DNA of 64,000 bases. It comes from Benincasa hispida (lineage: Eukaryota > Streptophyta > Magnoliopsida > Cucurbitales > Cucurbitaceae). Below are positions 22,620-34,349 of this stretch, piece by piece. The notes under the pieces were generated by a model. That model did no database searches. It was given only the letters and a program-made list of their open reading frames with translations, and was not told where the DNA came from. Numbering within the stretch: position 1 is the first letter of the stretch; every line of letters starts with the position of its first letter. A program made the position numbers and the translations under genes. The stretch covers positions 3,952,076 through 4,016,075 of the forward strand of contig NC_052356.1 in NCBI RefSeq assembly GCF_009727055.1. The letters are read 5' to 3'.

Positions 22620-24689
22620 AGACAATCGGACATGAGGATTTTCATGAGTAACGGAAGGATCGTTCAAACTTCCATTCGTATATGAACATTAACAATTACA
22701 ATCACGACACGGAAACATACAGGCTATGCACAAATCGAAATTACAGCATGTTTTACTTAAGATCAAAGAGAAAAAATAACATACCTTTGAAGACTCATCT
22801 TCAACATCCTTGATCACGAATGCTCGTTCACTTAGCACAACTCCAAACCCGAACACTCGATCACTACGACCGCTACACTGCATGATCCATAGCAATCTCG
22901 AACACAACGATCACCCAGATCACGAATATAGCCAAACGGCCACCACAAAACCTCGACTATGTCGAGTTGAATACGTCACCACCACAATGGCTACCTTGGT
23001 ATTCTCGATGTGAGAATCTAGAAGTGTGGGCTCTGTGTGGACTTGGTTAGAAAAAGAGACCGGAGAACAATCGTGTAAACGATTGAGCAAGTGGGAGATG
23101 GATGGCAGAAGTCTATCGTATAGACGATGCCCAATCGTTTAACAAAAGCCATGCAATCGTTTAGCTAATCGGCCAGTTGAGTGACTATAGTATAGAAACA
23201 CTTCACGATCGTCTAGTCTCTCTTCAGCTATCGTTTAGTAAATCGTATTTACTTGACAACCACCGTGAGAACTTTTTGAGAATGGAAATCTCAATTCAAC
23301 AACTACTAAATTTAGGAAAACATTTTTCCTTTTTATCTCACGGTTACCATGAAACCACCAATAACCTCCTACTTAATTGGTTATTAGAGAAAAATAGATA
23401 ATTATCCAATAATTAATATTATTATAAATACATATGATAACCAACTTACCATACTATATTTATAATCTATAGTTTTAATATTTCATCTCATGAAACATAT
23501 AAACCATAGCTCTTTTTCTATTACATGGTCCTTAATGTAAATCTCATTTACATTAACCCTCCACTTGATGTATGTCATACATCACACCGATCATATCATA
23601 TATAATCGAATTACCTCTTGTCAATTTGAACATTTCAAATCAACACCAAGAATTGATTCTCAAATTGAATCCATTGAGCTACCAAGGGGACCTTATGGAC
23701 CTGTAGCTTAAAGCTCCAATGGTACGTAAATAACTGACTAAACTCTTTAGTCACGGGATCCACCATCCGTTAACTGTCAGGCACTCCATTAAAGATCGAC
23801 AGTTGAACTCTCCTTACTACAGATATATTATGTGTCCATCTTAACCAATCAACAGTGCGATAACCTTTCATAGATCGCTCGTAAGTACAGCTCGACCAAT
23901 AACTGTTATGCCTCTGTAGTTACATCTAACTTCTTAAGTACCACTGATCCCTCTAATGAACATAAGTCATAGTTCTACTATGACCGAGTCCTCTCTTACA
24001 AAGAGAAGCTGTGGCCACTATGTTCAAGCCCCGGAATTAGCCCTTAAGGGAACAATCTATTTACTTACCCCTGCTTTGGAGAAGGAGTGAATTCTATCTT
24101 GTGTAATTGAGTTCCCAGCTCCCAAATCAGATAAGTCCCCAAAAAGATAGGCATGTTGAGTTGGCAATCTGGCCACTCTCACCCATACTAATCAAAGGAC
24201 TGCCCTTAAAGGTAGAAGTTCCCAAAACACTCAGGATTGAAGTCATGTCAACTATGGTCGTTTAGGTGAGATGTAAGTCTCCAGTATCAACGATGTTATA
24301 TACAAAGTCTAGTCATCTCGTGGTCCGATTTTATACAAACTTTTTGTATAGGACACCCCCGCTCGCATGTCTCCACATGAATGGTCAAGATCTACCTTCT
24401 GTAGTAGTTTACAACACTTGCAAACCTCTACAAAGCAGATCGTATCCATAGTGTCACAAGGATTAGGTATCCCACCTTAATCCTTATACTAAAGACCTAT
24501 TTAGGTATCACTTAAGGCATGATCCACTTGTATTTCTCATATACATGCTCAAGTTTACATACAATAACCATGAAGCTTTGTTTATTGGATATGAGTAAAT
24601 GCCAGATAAAATAACTCTTATTTTATTCATAATAATATGTATATTACAAACTACGATACTCCGGGAGAATTAGGACACCAATCCCAACA
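22620..24689 (-). repeat. Copia LTR (GATCGT-motif family), copy 1
   Basis: About 2.07 kb. Its right end, ATTAGGACACCAATCCCAACA, is the reverse complement of a TGTTGGGATTGGTGTCC start. The body is collinear with 29640-31720, the LTR of a second copy, including the phrases CCACTTGATGTATG/CCACTAAATGTATC, GAACTCTCCTTACTACAGA and GAGTAAATGCCAGA. It contains a cluster of ATCGT words (23061-23245). The left end is approximate. No pol remnants adjoin it, so it is solo or truncated. Confidence 0.75.
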
Positions 24690-25595
24690 ATAGTGACTTT
24701 GCGAGACAATCTACAGTTTGATCAACAAAAGGTATATATTTTGCAGGAAATAGTAGTGTTTGAGGCAAATGTTAAGACTTCATTTGTGACAATTCAAAAC
24801 TATCAGAAGCTACCTAAGAAAAATATAGAGACAATCAACAAATCTCCAACATAGTTTATTATAAAACTACGAGCTTTAGGACATAAAACTCAACAATAAC
24901 ATACACTGAACTAAGCACTTCCAGACTCATATTTGTGTCTCCCTTCGACTTGACCCACACCGCTTTTACACATGGATTAAGCAAAAAAAATCTATTGGAC
25001 TACGCCGAACTGACTTATGTTTAGCTCTTACCTAGCTTTTTCATGTGTGCCCTGAGGCTTTCTATTAGAGCCTTTTTCCATCACAAGCAAATGACCAATA
25101 AAATAAAATTTATAATTACCAAACTCTACTACTACTACTGAGGCATAACAATAATGGCAACTTCAGGTCATTCTATAAGGAAGCGCGAGTTATAGTTTCA
25201 TTAAGCTAATTCTCTAGTTAAGACAATGGAACATAAAACCTCCAGTGTAAGCATTTTTGCATACAGTCTTTGAGGTGTGGTAATAGGGCTCGCCACATCA
25301 AAATGATCTCTTCTTCTTCTAGGGTGTTCCTAGAAAAGAAAAAAGAAGGGGCTAAACTAGAAATCAGTAAAGAAAGAAAGTAAAATTTTCTTGAAGTATC
25401 TTTTTTCTGGGAACATGGTCGACCAGAAATTATTATGTTCGCGATTCGTCATCCACTGATGCAGAAAATGCTTTAGTTTTCCATTCTCATATGAGGCTGA
25501 AAAGTTTATTGACAACTGGTCGGCACGAAGTGAATTATCGTGCTCAAAGATGAGCCGATCGTTTGTTAGGGACAGTTTGTAGATCATAAAATTAC
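24690..25595 (-). repeat. LTR scrap and family X internal fragment, copy 1
   Basis: 24840-24896 ends GGACATAAAACTCAACA, which reads as a copia LTR start on the minus strand. From about 24900 the text is minus-strand family X internal DNA. Bases 25226-25392 are the near-perfect reverse complement of 28394-28560 in the + strand copy. A 76-codon minus frame (25587-25357) has no recognisable domain. Confidence 0.5.
25226..25392. repeat. Left arm of long-range inverted repeat
   Basis: Its reverse complement (TTTCTAGTTTAGCCCCTTC..., ...GGAACACCCTAGAAG...) matches 28394-28560 over about 165 bp with few differences. The arms are about 3.0 kb apart and represent two family X copies in opposite orientation. 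Confidence 0.85.
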
Positions 25596-26165
25596 CACAA
25601 ATGGAACGAGAAGTGGGTGGTACTATTTATTCAAGACCTGGAATCAACACTTAAGGGAGCTACTCCTCTGCTTACCTTAAAGGTAGGAAGGAGTGAATTC
25701 CATCTTGTGTAGCTATGTTCTTAGCTCCCTACCCAGATATCTCCCCAAAATATTGAGTTTATTGAGTTAGCGACACGGGCCACTCTCACCCATACAAATC
25801 AAAGGACAATCTTCATACACAAGAATCCATAACTCACTTAGGATTGAGATCGAGTTACATTGTGATCCTATGAAATATTAATCTCTTCAAAACGGTGTTA
25901 CAAAGAGAGATTAAGTATTTCTCGATTCGGTCTTATACAACCTCATTATATAGGATACCCCCACTCGCTTGTCTCCACGTGAATGATTTGGATCACATCT
26001 TTTGTAACACTTACAAAGTGGGTCATATCCATAGTGTAACCAGGATAAGACACCTGACCTTAATTTTTTCCGTAATGAATAACTAATTATTGCATATTTA
26101 ACATGATCAATTATTATATCAAATAAATAATTGACTACAGGGCTTTAGGGTATAAATCCCAGTAC
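25596..26165 (-). repeat. Copia LTR fragment related to 4689-5100
   Basis: Contains TTAGGATTGAGATCGAGTTA, GGATACCCCCACTCGCTTG and GGGTCATATCCATAGTGT, all matching the LTR remnant at 4689-5100 in order. It ends near CCCAGTACC, short of a clean TGTTGG start, so the LTR edge is lost where family X begins. Confidence 0.65.
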
Positions 26166-27298
26166 CTTGTACTTCAACAAAGGGTATTGGCACTACGACT
26201 ATCCCTCAGCACCACAGCACCTGGGAGTATTTTTATATACTTGCTTCATTTTTAGGTTAGAGCAGAGGTTGGAAAATGGTGAAGAATGAGAGAAACATGG
26301 AGAACGAAGAAGAGGCTACCTTAACTCGTTTTTCTTGTAATTTTTCGTCTTTTAGCTAGTTTTCTTTTAGATTTTGGGTTGTAACTTAAGGATGGATGCT
26401 CCTACCTCTTCTATTTTTCTATGAATTGTTGAGGTAAGATTAGTTTCTAGTTTGGGAGCAAAAACTCTATGTAATTTTTGTGAGATTTCTCTTGGACTTA
26501 ATGTATCTTTTCTTATGTCTCTTTGAATTCTTGTTCATATTTAGATCCATATTTATGCTTGGATTTACTCTCTATTCGTAGATGTATGTCTTATCTATCA
26601 GATTAAGCTTGCACATTCTTTGTTGTTCATCTAGCCAAAACCACCAAAGTGGCAAATGGCTGAACATGTATGATAGAAGTATTGGCTTCCCATATAACGT
26701 GAATGCATGTTGAACCTAGAATCAAAGATTAATTGGATAGTTAATTAGTCTACCTAAATGGTTAATCACATAATGGAACCCTAAATCATAATGCAAATGG
26801 TTTAATCCTTTTTTGTCTCTATAGAACCTAGTAGGACCAAAATCATTTAGTTTAATTAAAGCCTTAGGCTTTAATTGATAATTAGGGTGCTTACTTAGCT
26901 GAATTCGATGATTTGGCTGCTTGTAGTGTTGATGAGTTTGGTTGGACCAAGTAAGTCGTTATGCACGCATTAACCGAATGCATGTTTAATTAATGGAAAT
27001 CAATAATCAAAATTGCATAGGAGCCTCTCTTGCTTTCAAAACTAGATTAATCCAATCCTAGGTTACTTTTACCTACTGTTTATTATTTTTATGCATGTTA
27101 CCACTATATCCACACGAAACCCCCCATTAACCGTTATAACTAGGAAACTAGCTCTACAAAACTATACCTGGTGCTTACCTATGGATCGACTTGAACTTTC
27201 AACTATTGCTAAATCTTTATAGTAGTTTTTGTATAGCTAGGTATTATAAATTGTATTTGATTAGAGGTTTATAGGCGACAAAAAATCTCTTTATCAAA

Positions 27299-27316
27299 TG
27301 ACGTCGTTGTCGGGGA
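27299..27316 (+). other. Primer binding site, tRNA-Asp-like (family X)
   Basis: TGACGTCGTTGTCGGGGA differs from the plant tRNA-Asp site TGGCGCCGTTGCCGGGGA at four positions. It is followed by internal sequence and preceded by an LTR-like end, which gives this copy a + orientation. Confidence 0.7.
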
Positions 27317-27945
27317 AGCTAGTTTGTTTCGATTAGTTAAGTTTTTAGTTAGAGCATTCTTTCACTTTTGATTTGTATTTATTTCTTGTGTCAGGTTTTC
27401 TATGGCGAATAGAGTACATAGTATGTACTATGTGTCATGCATAAGACGAGCTGTCAAACAACATGAAGAAGAAGCCAAGCCAATTTTTGAGCTAAAAAAT
27501 ATGCTTAGCAATCTTGTCTCTTTTTTTCAACTATTGGTTGAAGGCAAGTTCAAAGGAGCCCGATGTAAACGAGTCACTCCTTAAGGAGTCACCCTAGTCA
27601 TTGGGACTCTAAGACTTGCACCCAACTTGGATAGACCGCTCATTTCGACAACTATGTAATTCCTATGCACCACGATAATACTACTACTATCCTATCGTTC
27701 CTGACCCTTTGGAGTTTGCTTAGGAGGCAAACAAGGTATGTCTCTAGAAGTTATAGTTAGGGAATTGATTGATCACCCTCTCTATGAAGTAGGATTGTCT
27801 TTGTATCTAGTAGGAGAATCTTCAGTTCGAAATGGAGGTTAGAGTTGAGATTTAGCATTTTAGTGGCTTGCTTGCTCAAATAGCTGATTAGTTAGAAGGC
27901 TCGAGAATACCTAGTTGCAGGCAGTGCTACTTCGAAGGTACCGAG

Positions 27946-28197
27946 GTGGCCCACCAAGAGGTAATTTGTTTTGACGAAAAGGATGATGACGTGGATCTCT
28001 TGCCATGGATGGACCTAGTCTTCAAGACAGAGGAAGATCTTGAGCCTAACACTGAAGAGATCCAGGTGATAGAGTTAGAGGTCAAAATACCTCGTTCTAT
28101 TCTAACTCCTGGTATTTCGTATATATTTGATTTTTCTTCCTTCTGTTCTCAAGAGTCAGTTGAGTCTTTTCTACTTTGGACTCATTTGATCTATTGA
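27946..28197 (+). pseudogene. Family X internal ORF fragment (unknown)
   Basis: An 83-codon frame rich in Asp and Glu at its start (FDEKDDDVDLLPWMDLVF), then IPRSILTPGISYIFDFSSF. Its second half aligns loosely at DNA and protein level with the minus-strand frame 33349-33110 (VLPSGICFVFEYFSSF). Shared coding-like character in two copies suggests a former element protein, perhaps gag-related, but I do not recognise the domain. Confidence 0.4.
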
Positions 28198-28393
28198 TTC
28201 TTTTTTTTCCAGATATACCAGAAAACCCAAATTTGACCTTCTAATGCTCTTCAGAAGATGGAGTTTTTTATGAGCATGGAAACTTTTATCGACTCAAGTA
28301 AGAAAGGGTCGAAGAAGTATGAGAACTTCTATGTACCTTGAGAGAGGAGGGTCACATAGAGCAATTGTTGTAAAAAAATTGCCCTTTTTGGAA

Positions 28394-28560
28394 GGTGCCA
28401 AAGGAAAATTTTACTTGCTTTCTTTACTGCTTTCTAGTTTAGCCCCTTCTTTTTTCTTTTCTAGGAACACCCTAGAAGAAGAAGAGATCATTTTGATGTG
28501 GTGAGCCCTATTACCACACCTCAAAGACCGCATACAAAAATGCTTACAGGGGAGGTTTTA
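28394..28560. repeat. Right arm of long-range inverted repeat
   Basis: Reverse-complement partner of 25226-25392. It ends abruptly at about 28560, where copia RNase H sequence begins on the other strand, so the arm edge is also a recombination or insertion joint. Confidence 0.85.
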
Positions 28561-28942
28561 TCATAATAGAGGATAATGAGCCTAGACATATCTGGAACAA
28601 ATTCCAGTTCTATCAAGAACTTCCTAAGCCAGAAAACCTCCTTAGCAGCTTTGCAAGCCGTTACGTACTTCGCCTCCATAATGGAGTAGGCGATGCACCC
28701 CTGCTTAGTGCTTCGCCACACTACAACTCCTCCGTTAAGAGTAAAGACTGACCATGAAGTGGACTTGGAGAGTCCCTATCAGTCTGAAAGTCAGAATCTG
28801 TGTATCTAGTAAGGATTAAATACCTAGATCCATACACGAGCATGTAGTCCCTCGTTCTCCAAAGATACTTGAGGATGTTCTTCACTGCGGTCCAGTGACC
28901 CTGGCCTGGGTTAGACTGATACCTACGGACTATGCATCGCAT
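28521..28942 (-). pseudogene. Copia RNase H-like C-terminal pol fragment
   Basis: Minus strand frames 28942-28721 and 28721-28521 give NPGQGHWTAVKNILKYL, then YTDSDFQTDRDS, and WRSTKQGCIAYSIMEAKYV with AAKEVFWLRKF. These are the standard C-terminal Ty1/copia signatures (tether, DSD metal site, S-x-EAEY-like helix with the key Glu). Gag, protease, integrase and most reverse transcriptase are missing between this and the primer site at 29511, so an internal deletion of several kb is implied. Confidence 0.85.
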
Positions 28943-28944
28943 AC

Positions 28945-29200
28945 GCGCGCACCTTATAGCATACGCGATCGCATAGGTAGTAACGAAGCGATGAAGCTTG
29001 CTAACTACACGATCGTCTACTTCCAGCGCCTACGCGATCGCGCAACCAACGCTACGCGATATGGTAAACGATTTATCTCATCGCTTAGCATTAGCTAAAC
29101 GATCGATTAGAAAGTACTACACGATCGTCTAGAAAAAACTACTAAATGATCATTTAGTAAAATCCCAACGATCGTTTACCTGAGGCTACACGATCCGACC
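28945..29200. repeat. GATCGT-motif array in copia internal remnant
   Basis: Contains many copies of a partly palindromic word close to ACGATCGTYTA, for example at 29007-29020, 29098-29104, 29121-29132 and 29167-29178, plus GCGATCGCG. The same motif clusters at 30015-30300 and more loosely at 23061-23245, both inside LTRs. This copy lies on the internal side of the primer site. Confidence 0.6.
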
Positions 29201-29510
29201 AATGTTTGGTCTTCTTCTTCGTTGAGAACTGCATCGCCATGCGTCAAAGCTTCATCACAAACGACTCGACGAACTCGAACGTTTCGAATTATAGACTCGA
29301 CTACAAAGTTAATTTCGCCCAAAAATATAGCGGACCTTACAATTAACACTTTGTAGTACCGAAAGCTTTAACAAAAAGGCAATTTAATTTCGAAACGTTC
29401 ATCATATTCATCCACAAATGCAGAAAACGGTTAACCACAAAAGTAGAAATCCACCGCGACTGAAAAATGCATTCAATTCATATCTATAATTTGGAATATC
29501 AGAGAACCTG

Positions 29511-29523
29511 GCTCTGATACCAA
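29511..29523 (-). other. Primer binding site, tRNA-iMet type
   Basis: On the minus strand this reads TTGGTATCAGAGC, an exact plant initiator-Met primer site, directly beside the LTR start TGAAGG at 29525. It fixes the orientation and one LTR boundary. Confidence 0.85.
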
Positions 29524-29921
29524 TTGAAGGAAATTAGAATCGAGATTTCCATGATCAGCGGAACAAGACTATTCCAAATTACATTCATGAATAAACAATG
29601 CATTTACAATCGACTTCAATACAAATGGTTATATAATTCATATAGAGAAATTACAACATGAACTATAAATGAACAATGAGAAAAAACTCTACGCACATAT
29701 GCAGAAGTGTCTCCACGCTTCGTTGCACGCTCTGATCGCTCGAACAACAACAACCACGAACGCTCGATCTACATGATCGACACACCTCAACGATCTCCTC
29801 GGTCATGAACTCTTCAGCAACACGAACGGCCTCCACAGTACAACGAACGACTTCCAGAAAACCTCGACGGTGTTGAGTTAAGTTTGACACCACCAACAAG
29901 GCTACCATGGTATTCTCGGTG

Positions 29922-29995
29922 TGAGAATCCAGAGGGTGGGCTCTGTTCGGACTTGGTATGAGAATCCAGAGGGTGGGCTCTGTTCGGACTTGGTA
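29922..29995. repeat. 37-bp tandem duplication in copia LTR
   Basis: TGAGAATCCAGAGGGTGGGC... begins at 29922 and again at 29959, and the third start (TGAGG) follows at 29996. Copy 1 of the LTR (23008-23045) has only one unit, so the duplication arose after the copies separated. Confidence 0.85.
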
Positions 29996-30014
29996 TGAGG
30001 CAGACGAAAGAGGA

Positions 30015-30300
30015 AACAACGATCGCGTACACGACTGGACAAGTAGGAGAAGGCGGAGACCTATCGTATAGGTCTATGCCCAATCGTTTAGATAAAGCTA
30101 TGCGATCGTCTAGCAAAAGCTATGCGATCGTCTAGCTCATCGTTTAGCTCGGTTTGTCGCCTACATACTTTACACGATCGTTTACCCTTGGCCAGCAATC
30201 GTCTAGCAAAACTATGCGATCGTTAGTAAATACTGTACGATCGTTTAACTCTACTTTGTACGATCGTTTAGCTCGCCCAATCGTCGTTTAGTAAATCCGA
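30015..30300. repeat. GATCGT-motif array in copia LTR
   Basis: About a dozen variants of (A/C)GATCGTYTAG or AATCGTYTAG within 285 bp, spaced roughly 20-30 bases. Examples are GCGATCGTCTAGC (twice near 30105 and 30125) and ACGATCGTTTA (near 30175, 30235 and 30262). The position fits U3 of a minus-strand LTR or its R/U5 border. A regulatory role is only a guess. Confidence 0.7.
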
Positions 30301-31727
30301 ATTTACTTGATAACTTCGTGAATTTCTTTTTCATGAGAGAGAAAATTCAAAACCTTTTCAATTATTTGTAAAACTTATTTTTGAAAATAAGAAACCACTT
30401 TCCTTTTAAACTCACGGTTACCATCATCCAATAACCGCTCACTACTTTGGTTATTTAAAAGAAAAAGAATTAATTATCCAATAATTAATATTATATAAAC
30501 ATAAATGATAACCAACTTATCATATTATATTTATAACCTATAGTTTTAATATTTCATCTCATGAAACATATAAACCATAGTTCTTTTTCTATTCCATGGT
30601 ACTTAATGTAAATCTCATTTACGTTAATCCTCCACTAAATGTATCTCATACATCATACCGATTATATCATATATAATCAAAATACCTATTGTCAATTTGA
30701 ACATTCCAAATCAACACCAAGAACTGATCCTCAACTGAATCCATTGAGCTACCAAAGGGACCTCATGGACCTCATGGACCTGTAGCTCGAAGCTCCAACG
30801 ATACATGAATAACTGATTAAACTCTTTAGTCATGGGATCCACTATCTGTTAACTGCCAGACACTCAACTAAAGACCGACAGTTGAACTCTCCTTACTACA
30901 GATATATTATGTGTTCACTTAATCAATCAGCAGTGCGACAACCTTTACAGATCGCTCATAAGTACAGCTGGGCCAATGACCATTATGCCCCTGTAGTTAC
31001 ATCTGTCTCCTTAAGTACCACTGATCTCTCTAATGAACTTAAGTCATAGTCCTACTATGACCGAGTCTTCTCTTCCAAGGAGAAACTGTGGCCACTATGT
31101 TCAAGCTCCAAAATCAGCCCTTAAGGGAGTAATCTCTCTACTTAACCCTGTTTCGAGAAAGAAGTGAATTCCATCTTGTGGATTGAGTTCCCAACTCCCA
31201 GATCAGACAAATCCCTAAAAAGGTAGGCATATTGAGTTGGAAATTTGGCCACTCTCACCCATACTAATTAAAGGACCGCTCTCAAGGACAGGAGTTCCCA
31301 AAACACTCAGGATTGAGGTCGTGTCACCTATGGTCGTTTAGGTGAGATGAAAGTTCCTCTAGTATCAACGGCGTTATATACAGAGTCTAGTCATCTCGTG
31401 GTCCAGGTCTTATACAAACTCTTTGTATAGGACACCCTCACTCCACGTCTCCACATGAATGGTCAAGATCTACCATCTGTAGTAGTTTACAACATTTGCA
31501 AACCTCTACAAAGTACGTTGTGTCCGTAGTGTCACCAGGATCAGATATCCCACCTTAATCCTTATATTGCAGACCTATTTAGGTTATCACTTAAGGCATG
31601 ATCTACTTGTATATCACATATACATGCTTAAGTTCACTAAGATAACCAAGGAGTTTTGTTTATTGGATATGAGTAAATGCCAGAATTGAATAACATTGAT
31701 TTTATTCATTAAACAATGTGTATCTTT

Positions 31728-31915
31728 GAAAATAAGCGTAGATCCGGAGATTCCCGAATAGGTCAACCTTTCAAATTGCTGCTGAATCCATGGGCAGGCA
31801 AGAGACAACCTGGCGAACTAAAACATCTTAGTAGCCAGAGGAAAATAAAGCAAAAGCGATTCCCGTAGTAGTGGCGAGTGAAATGGGAGCAACCTAAATC
31901 GTGAAAACGGGGTTT
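31728..31915 (+). pseudogene. rrn23: Plastid 23S rRNA fragment, near 5' end
   Basis: ATAAGCGTAGATCCGGAGAT, GGCAGGCAAGAGACAACCTG and AGCAAAAGCGATTCCCGTAG are signature text of the first few hundred bases of plastid 23S rRNA. Recalled plastid sequence has C or G where this copy has T or A at several CpG-type positions (GTAGTAGTGGCGAGTGAAAT). This fits cytosine deamination in a methylated nuclear location. Homology ends at AAAACGGGGTT. Confidence 0.88.
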
Positions 31916-32659
<744 letters not shown>

Positions 32660-32775
32660 GATGGGTCTTGCAGTCAAGCTCCCTTCTTCCTTTGCACTCG
32701 AGGGCCAATCTCCGTCTGGCCCGAGGAAACCTTTGCACGCCTTCGTTACCTTTTGGGAGGCCTACGCCCCGCTTA
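32660..32775 (-). pseudogene. rrn23: Plastid 23S rRNA fragment, domain V, inverted
   Basis: On the minus strand it reads CCTCCCAAAAGGTAACG..., GGTTTCCTCGGGCCAGACGG and GGGAGCTTGACTGCAAGACC, the conserved domain V region leading to the peptidyl-transferase loop. It is opposite in orientation to the 5' fragment at 31728, so the insert is not one contiguous rDNA segment. Confidence 0.85.
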
Positions 32776-33109
32776 GCCGTTAATTCATTAAGTAGTAGTG
32801 AAGCATTGGTACGGAGTTGCTGACAAAACAACAAGACTCCGGGAGAATTAGGACATCAATCCCAACAAGAAAAACTTCCACTAATAGCATTTTCGTGCAC
32901 GGGTTAGTGGTATGAGGGTGCACAACTTCATTTGATCTTCTTTCTCTCTTAGGGTCAAGGAGAGGAACATACAATTGAAAAACAAGAAGTTAAACTACGA
33001 GAGCAATAAAAGAAAATAATTAAATTTGACACTTGGCTACCTTCAGGAAGCACAAATTTTTAACGTTAGTTGCTTGACGTTGTTTTCCTGTCAAGGTACG
33101 TAAAAATTC

Positions 33110-33349
33110 TTATATTTCTATGGTCTCTTCTTCCTTAAATTCACAAAGCTTCTTATGGAAGTGAGCTTTTAAGCATTCAAAGGCTATTTTTGAATTTTTT
33201 TTCGTTTCTGGAAAATAAAATACAAACTCAGTTGATTGAACATAAAATAAAGACTCTGACTCGTGAGGAAAAGATGAGAAATATTCGAAAACAAAACATA
33301 TTCCAGAGGGAAGAACATAACGAGACTTTGCATCCTCTAACTTTATCAA
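33110..33349 (-). pseudogene. Family X internal ORF fragment, copy 2 (unknown)
   Basis: 79 codons with IKLEDAKSRYVLPSGICFVF, then a Lys/Glu-rich C-terminus (CEFKEEETIEI). Homologous in position and loosely in sequence to 27946-28197. The upstream frame without a start also seems open (33400-33350), so the protein was longer. Function unknown. Confidence 0.4.
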
Positions 33350-34349
33350 TTGGGGCTCCTTGAGAGGAAGCTCGTGCTCGTACTTAACCCCACATGCTTG
33401 TTTGAGGTATGTAGAAGGTACGCATTCTCATCGTTGCTCGACTTACAGTATCTTTTAAGAAACTCGACCTCAATAGTATGACCATAGGATGGCCTTGGTC
33501 AATTCTCCAATGTCAGCGTAGAATCTACAAGTTAAGAGACTCAATCATCCACAACTTGCAGAGGAGCTTGGGTCTCCAAGCGAGACTCAAGAGATTCTCG
33601 TCGACACTAAAGAGAACAATTAGAAAGTTCATACATTATAGAGTTTAACGACATATCTTGGCTTGAAGACTGAGGAATCGGGTGCTCAACATGGTAGTCG
33701 ATGTCAGTTACCTCCCTGCTTAACTCGTTAGTCTCAGAGGATGGCTGCAATAAGGGCTCATCTCGTCTCCCAACTGATTCAGCCATCTGAGTAGCTAGGT
33801 CACTCAAACTAAAGATCAGTTCTAGTCTCAGATCCAGAATAGAGGTTGTTCTGCTGAAAGCTCAAGAATTCCTATTGCTCAGGGGGGATTCTTGCAAACT
33901 CTCAGAAGAGTTATTAGAAAGCTCCCTAACCAATTCCTCTAAAGACATACCTAAGTAAGCAGAAAAAGCATGCATCAACATCAAGATCGAGCTAAGAAAC
34001 TCCTAAGGGGTCAGACATTACGCACAGAACTATGCGACAACTGAGGAGATGCTTTAGATGGATGACTTTGAAGGGAACAAACTCGACATGCCTCCACATC
34101 CTGCAATTGCCTAGCAGATAATTCTCGAACAAGAGAGCTAAGATCAGATACACAATTCTTAAACTCATGAATTTCTCGTACCTCTCCTTCGTTCTGCTTA
34201 GCTACTTAGCTCACACGAAGCGCATAATAGATGCATCATTGATCATCTGCCATGATAAAACAAGTAGGCACAAAGAAAAAAGAAAATCTTTTTGGGAAAG
34301 ATTTAACAAAGAGAAATTAATTGGCTCCCTGAAAACGACAACAATTTTA

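Larger units (their letters stand above)
26170..28560 (+). mobile_element. Family X gypsy-like element, + copy, truncated both ends
   Basis: Comprises a 5'-truncated LTR (about 26170-27290), a tRNA-Asp-like primer site (27299-27316) and about 1.2 kb of internal sequence. The LTR end (TATAAATTGTATTTGATTAG...) matches the reverse complement of 34350-34395. The internal tract 28080-28400 is collinear with the reverse complement of 33340-33020, and shared words include TACCTTGA followed by GGAAGGTGCCAA / TGAAGGTAGCCAA. No protease, reverse transcriptase or integrase was seen in either copy, suggesting a non-autonomous family. Confidence 0.6.

Noticed and set aside
22098..22651. Two adjacent + strand frames (96 and 87 codons) that could look like a small gene pair
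   Set aside because: They overlap an LTR end, have no recognisable domain, and their composition follows the local AT bias.
29663..30116. Minus-strand frames of 118 and 100 codons in the copia LTR
   Set aside because: They lie across the GATCGT array and the 37-bp duplication; the repeated PSPNRAHPLDSHT text comes from the tandem repeat, not from a protein family.
28940..30300. Regularly spaced palindromic words as a possible CRISPR array or replication origin
   Set aside because: Spacing and repeat units are too variable, repeats are about 10 bases, and the region lies in a plant retroelement; CRISPR is not expected.
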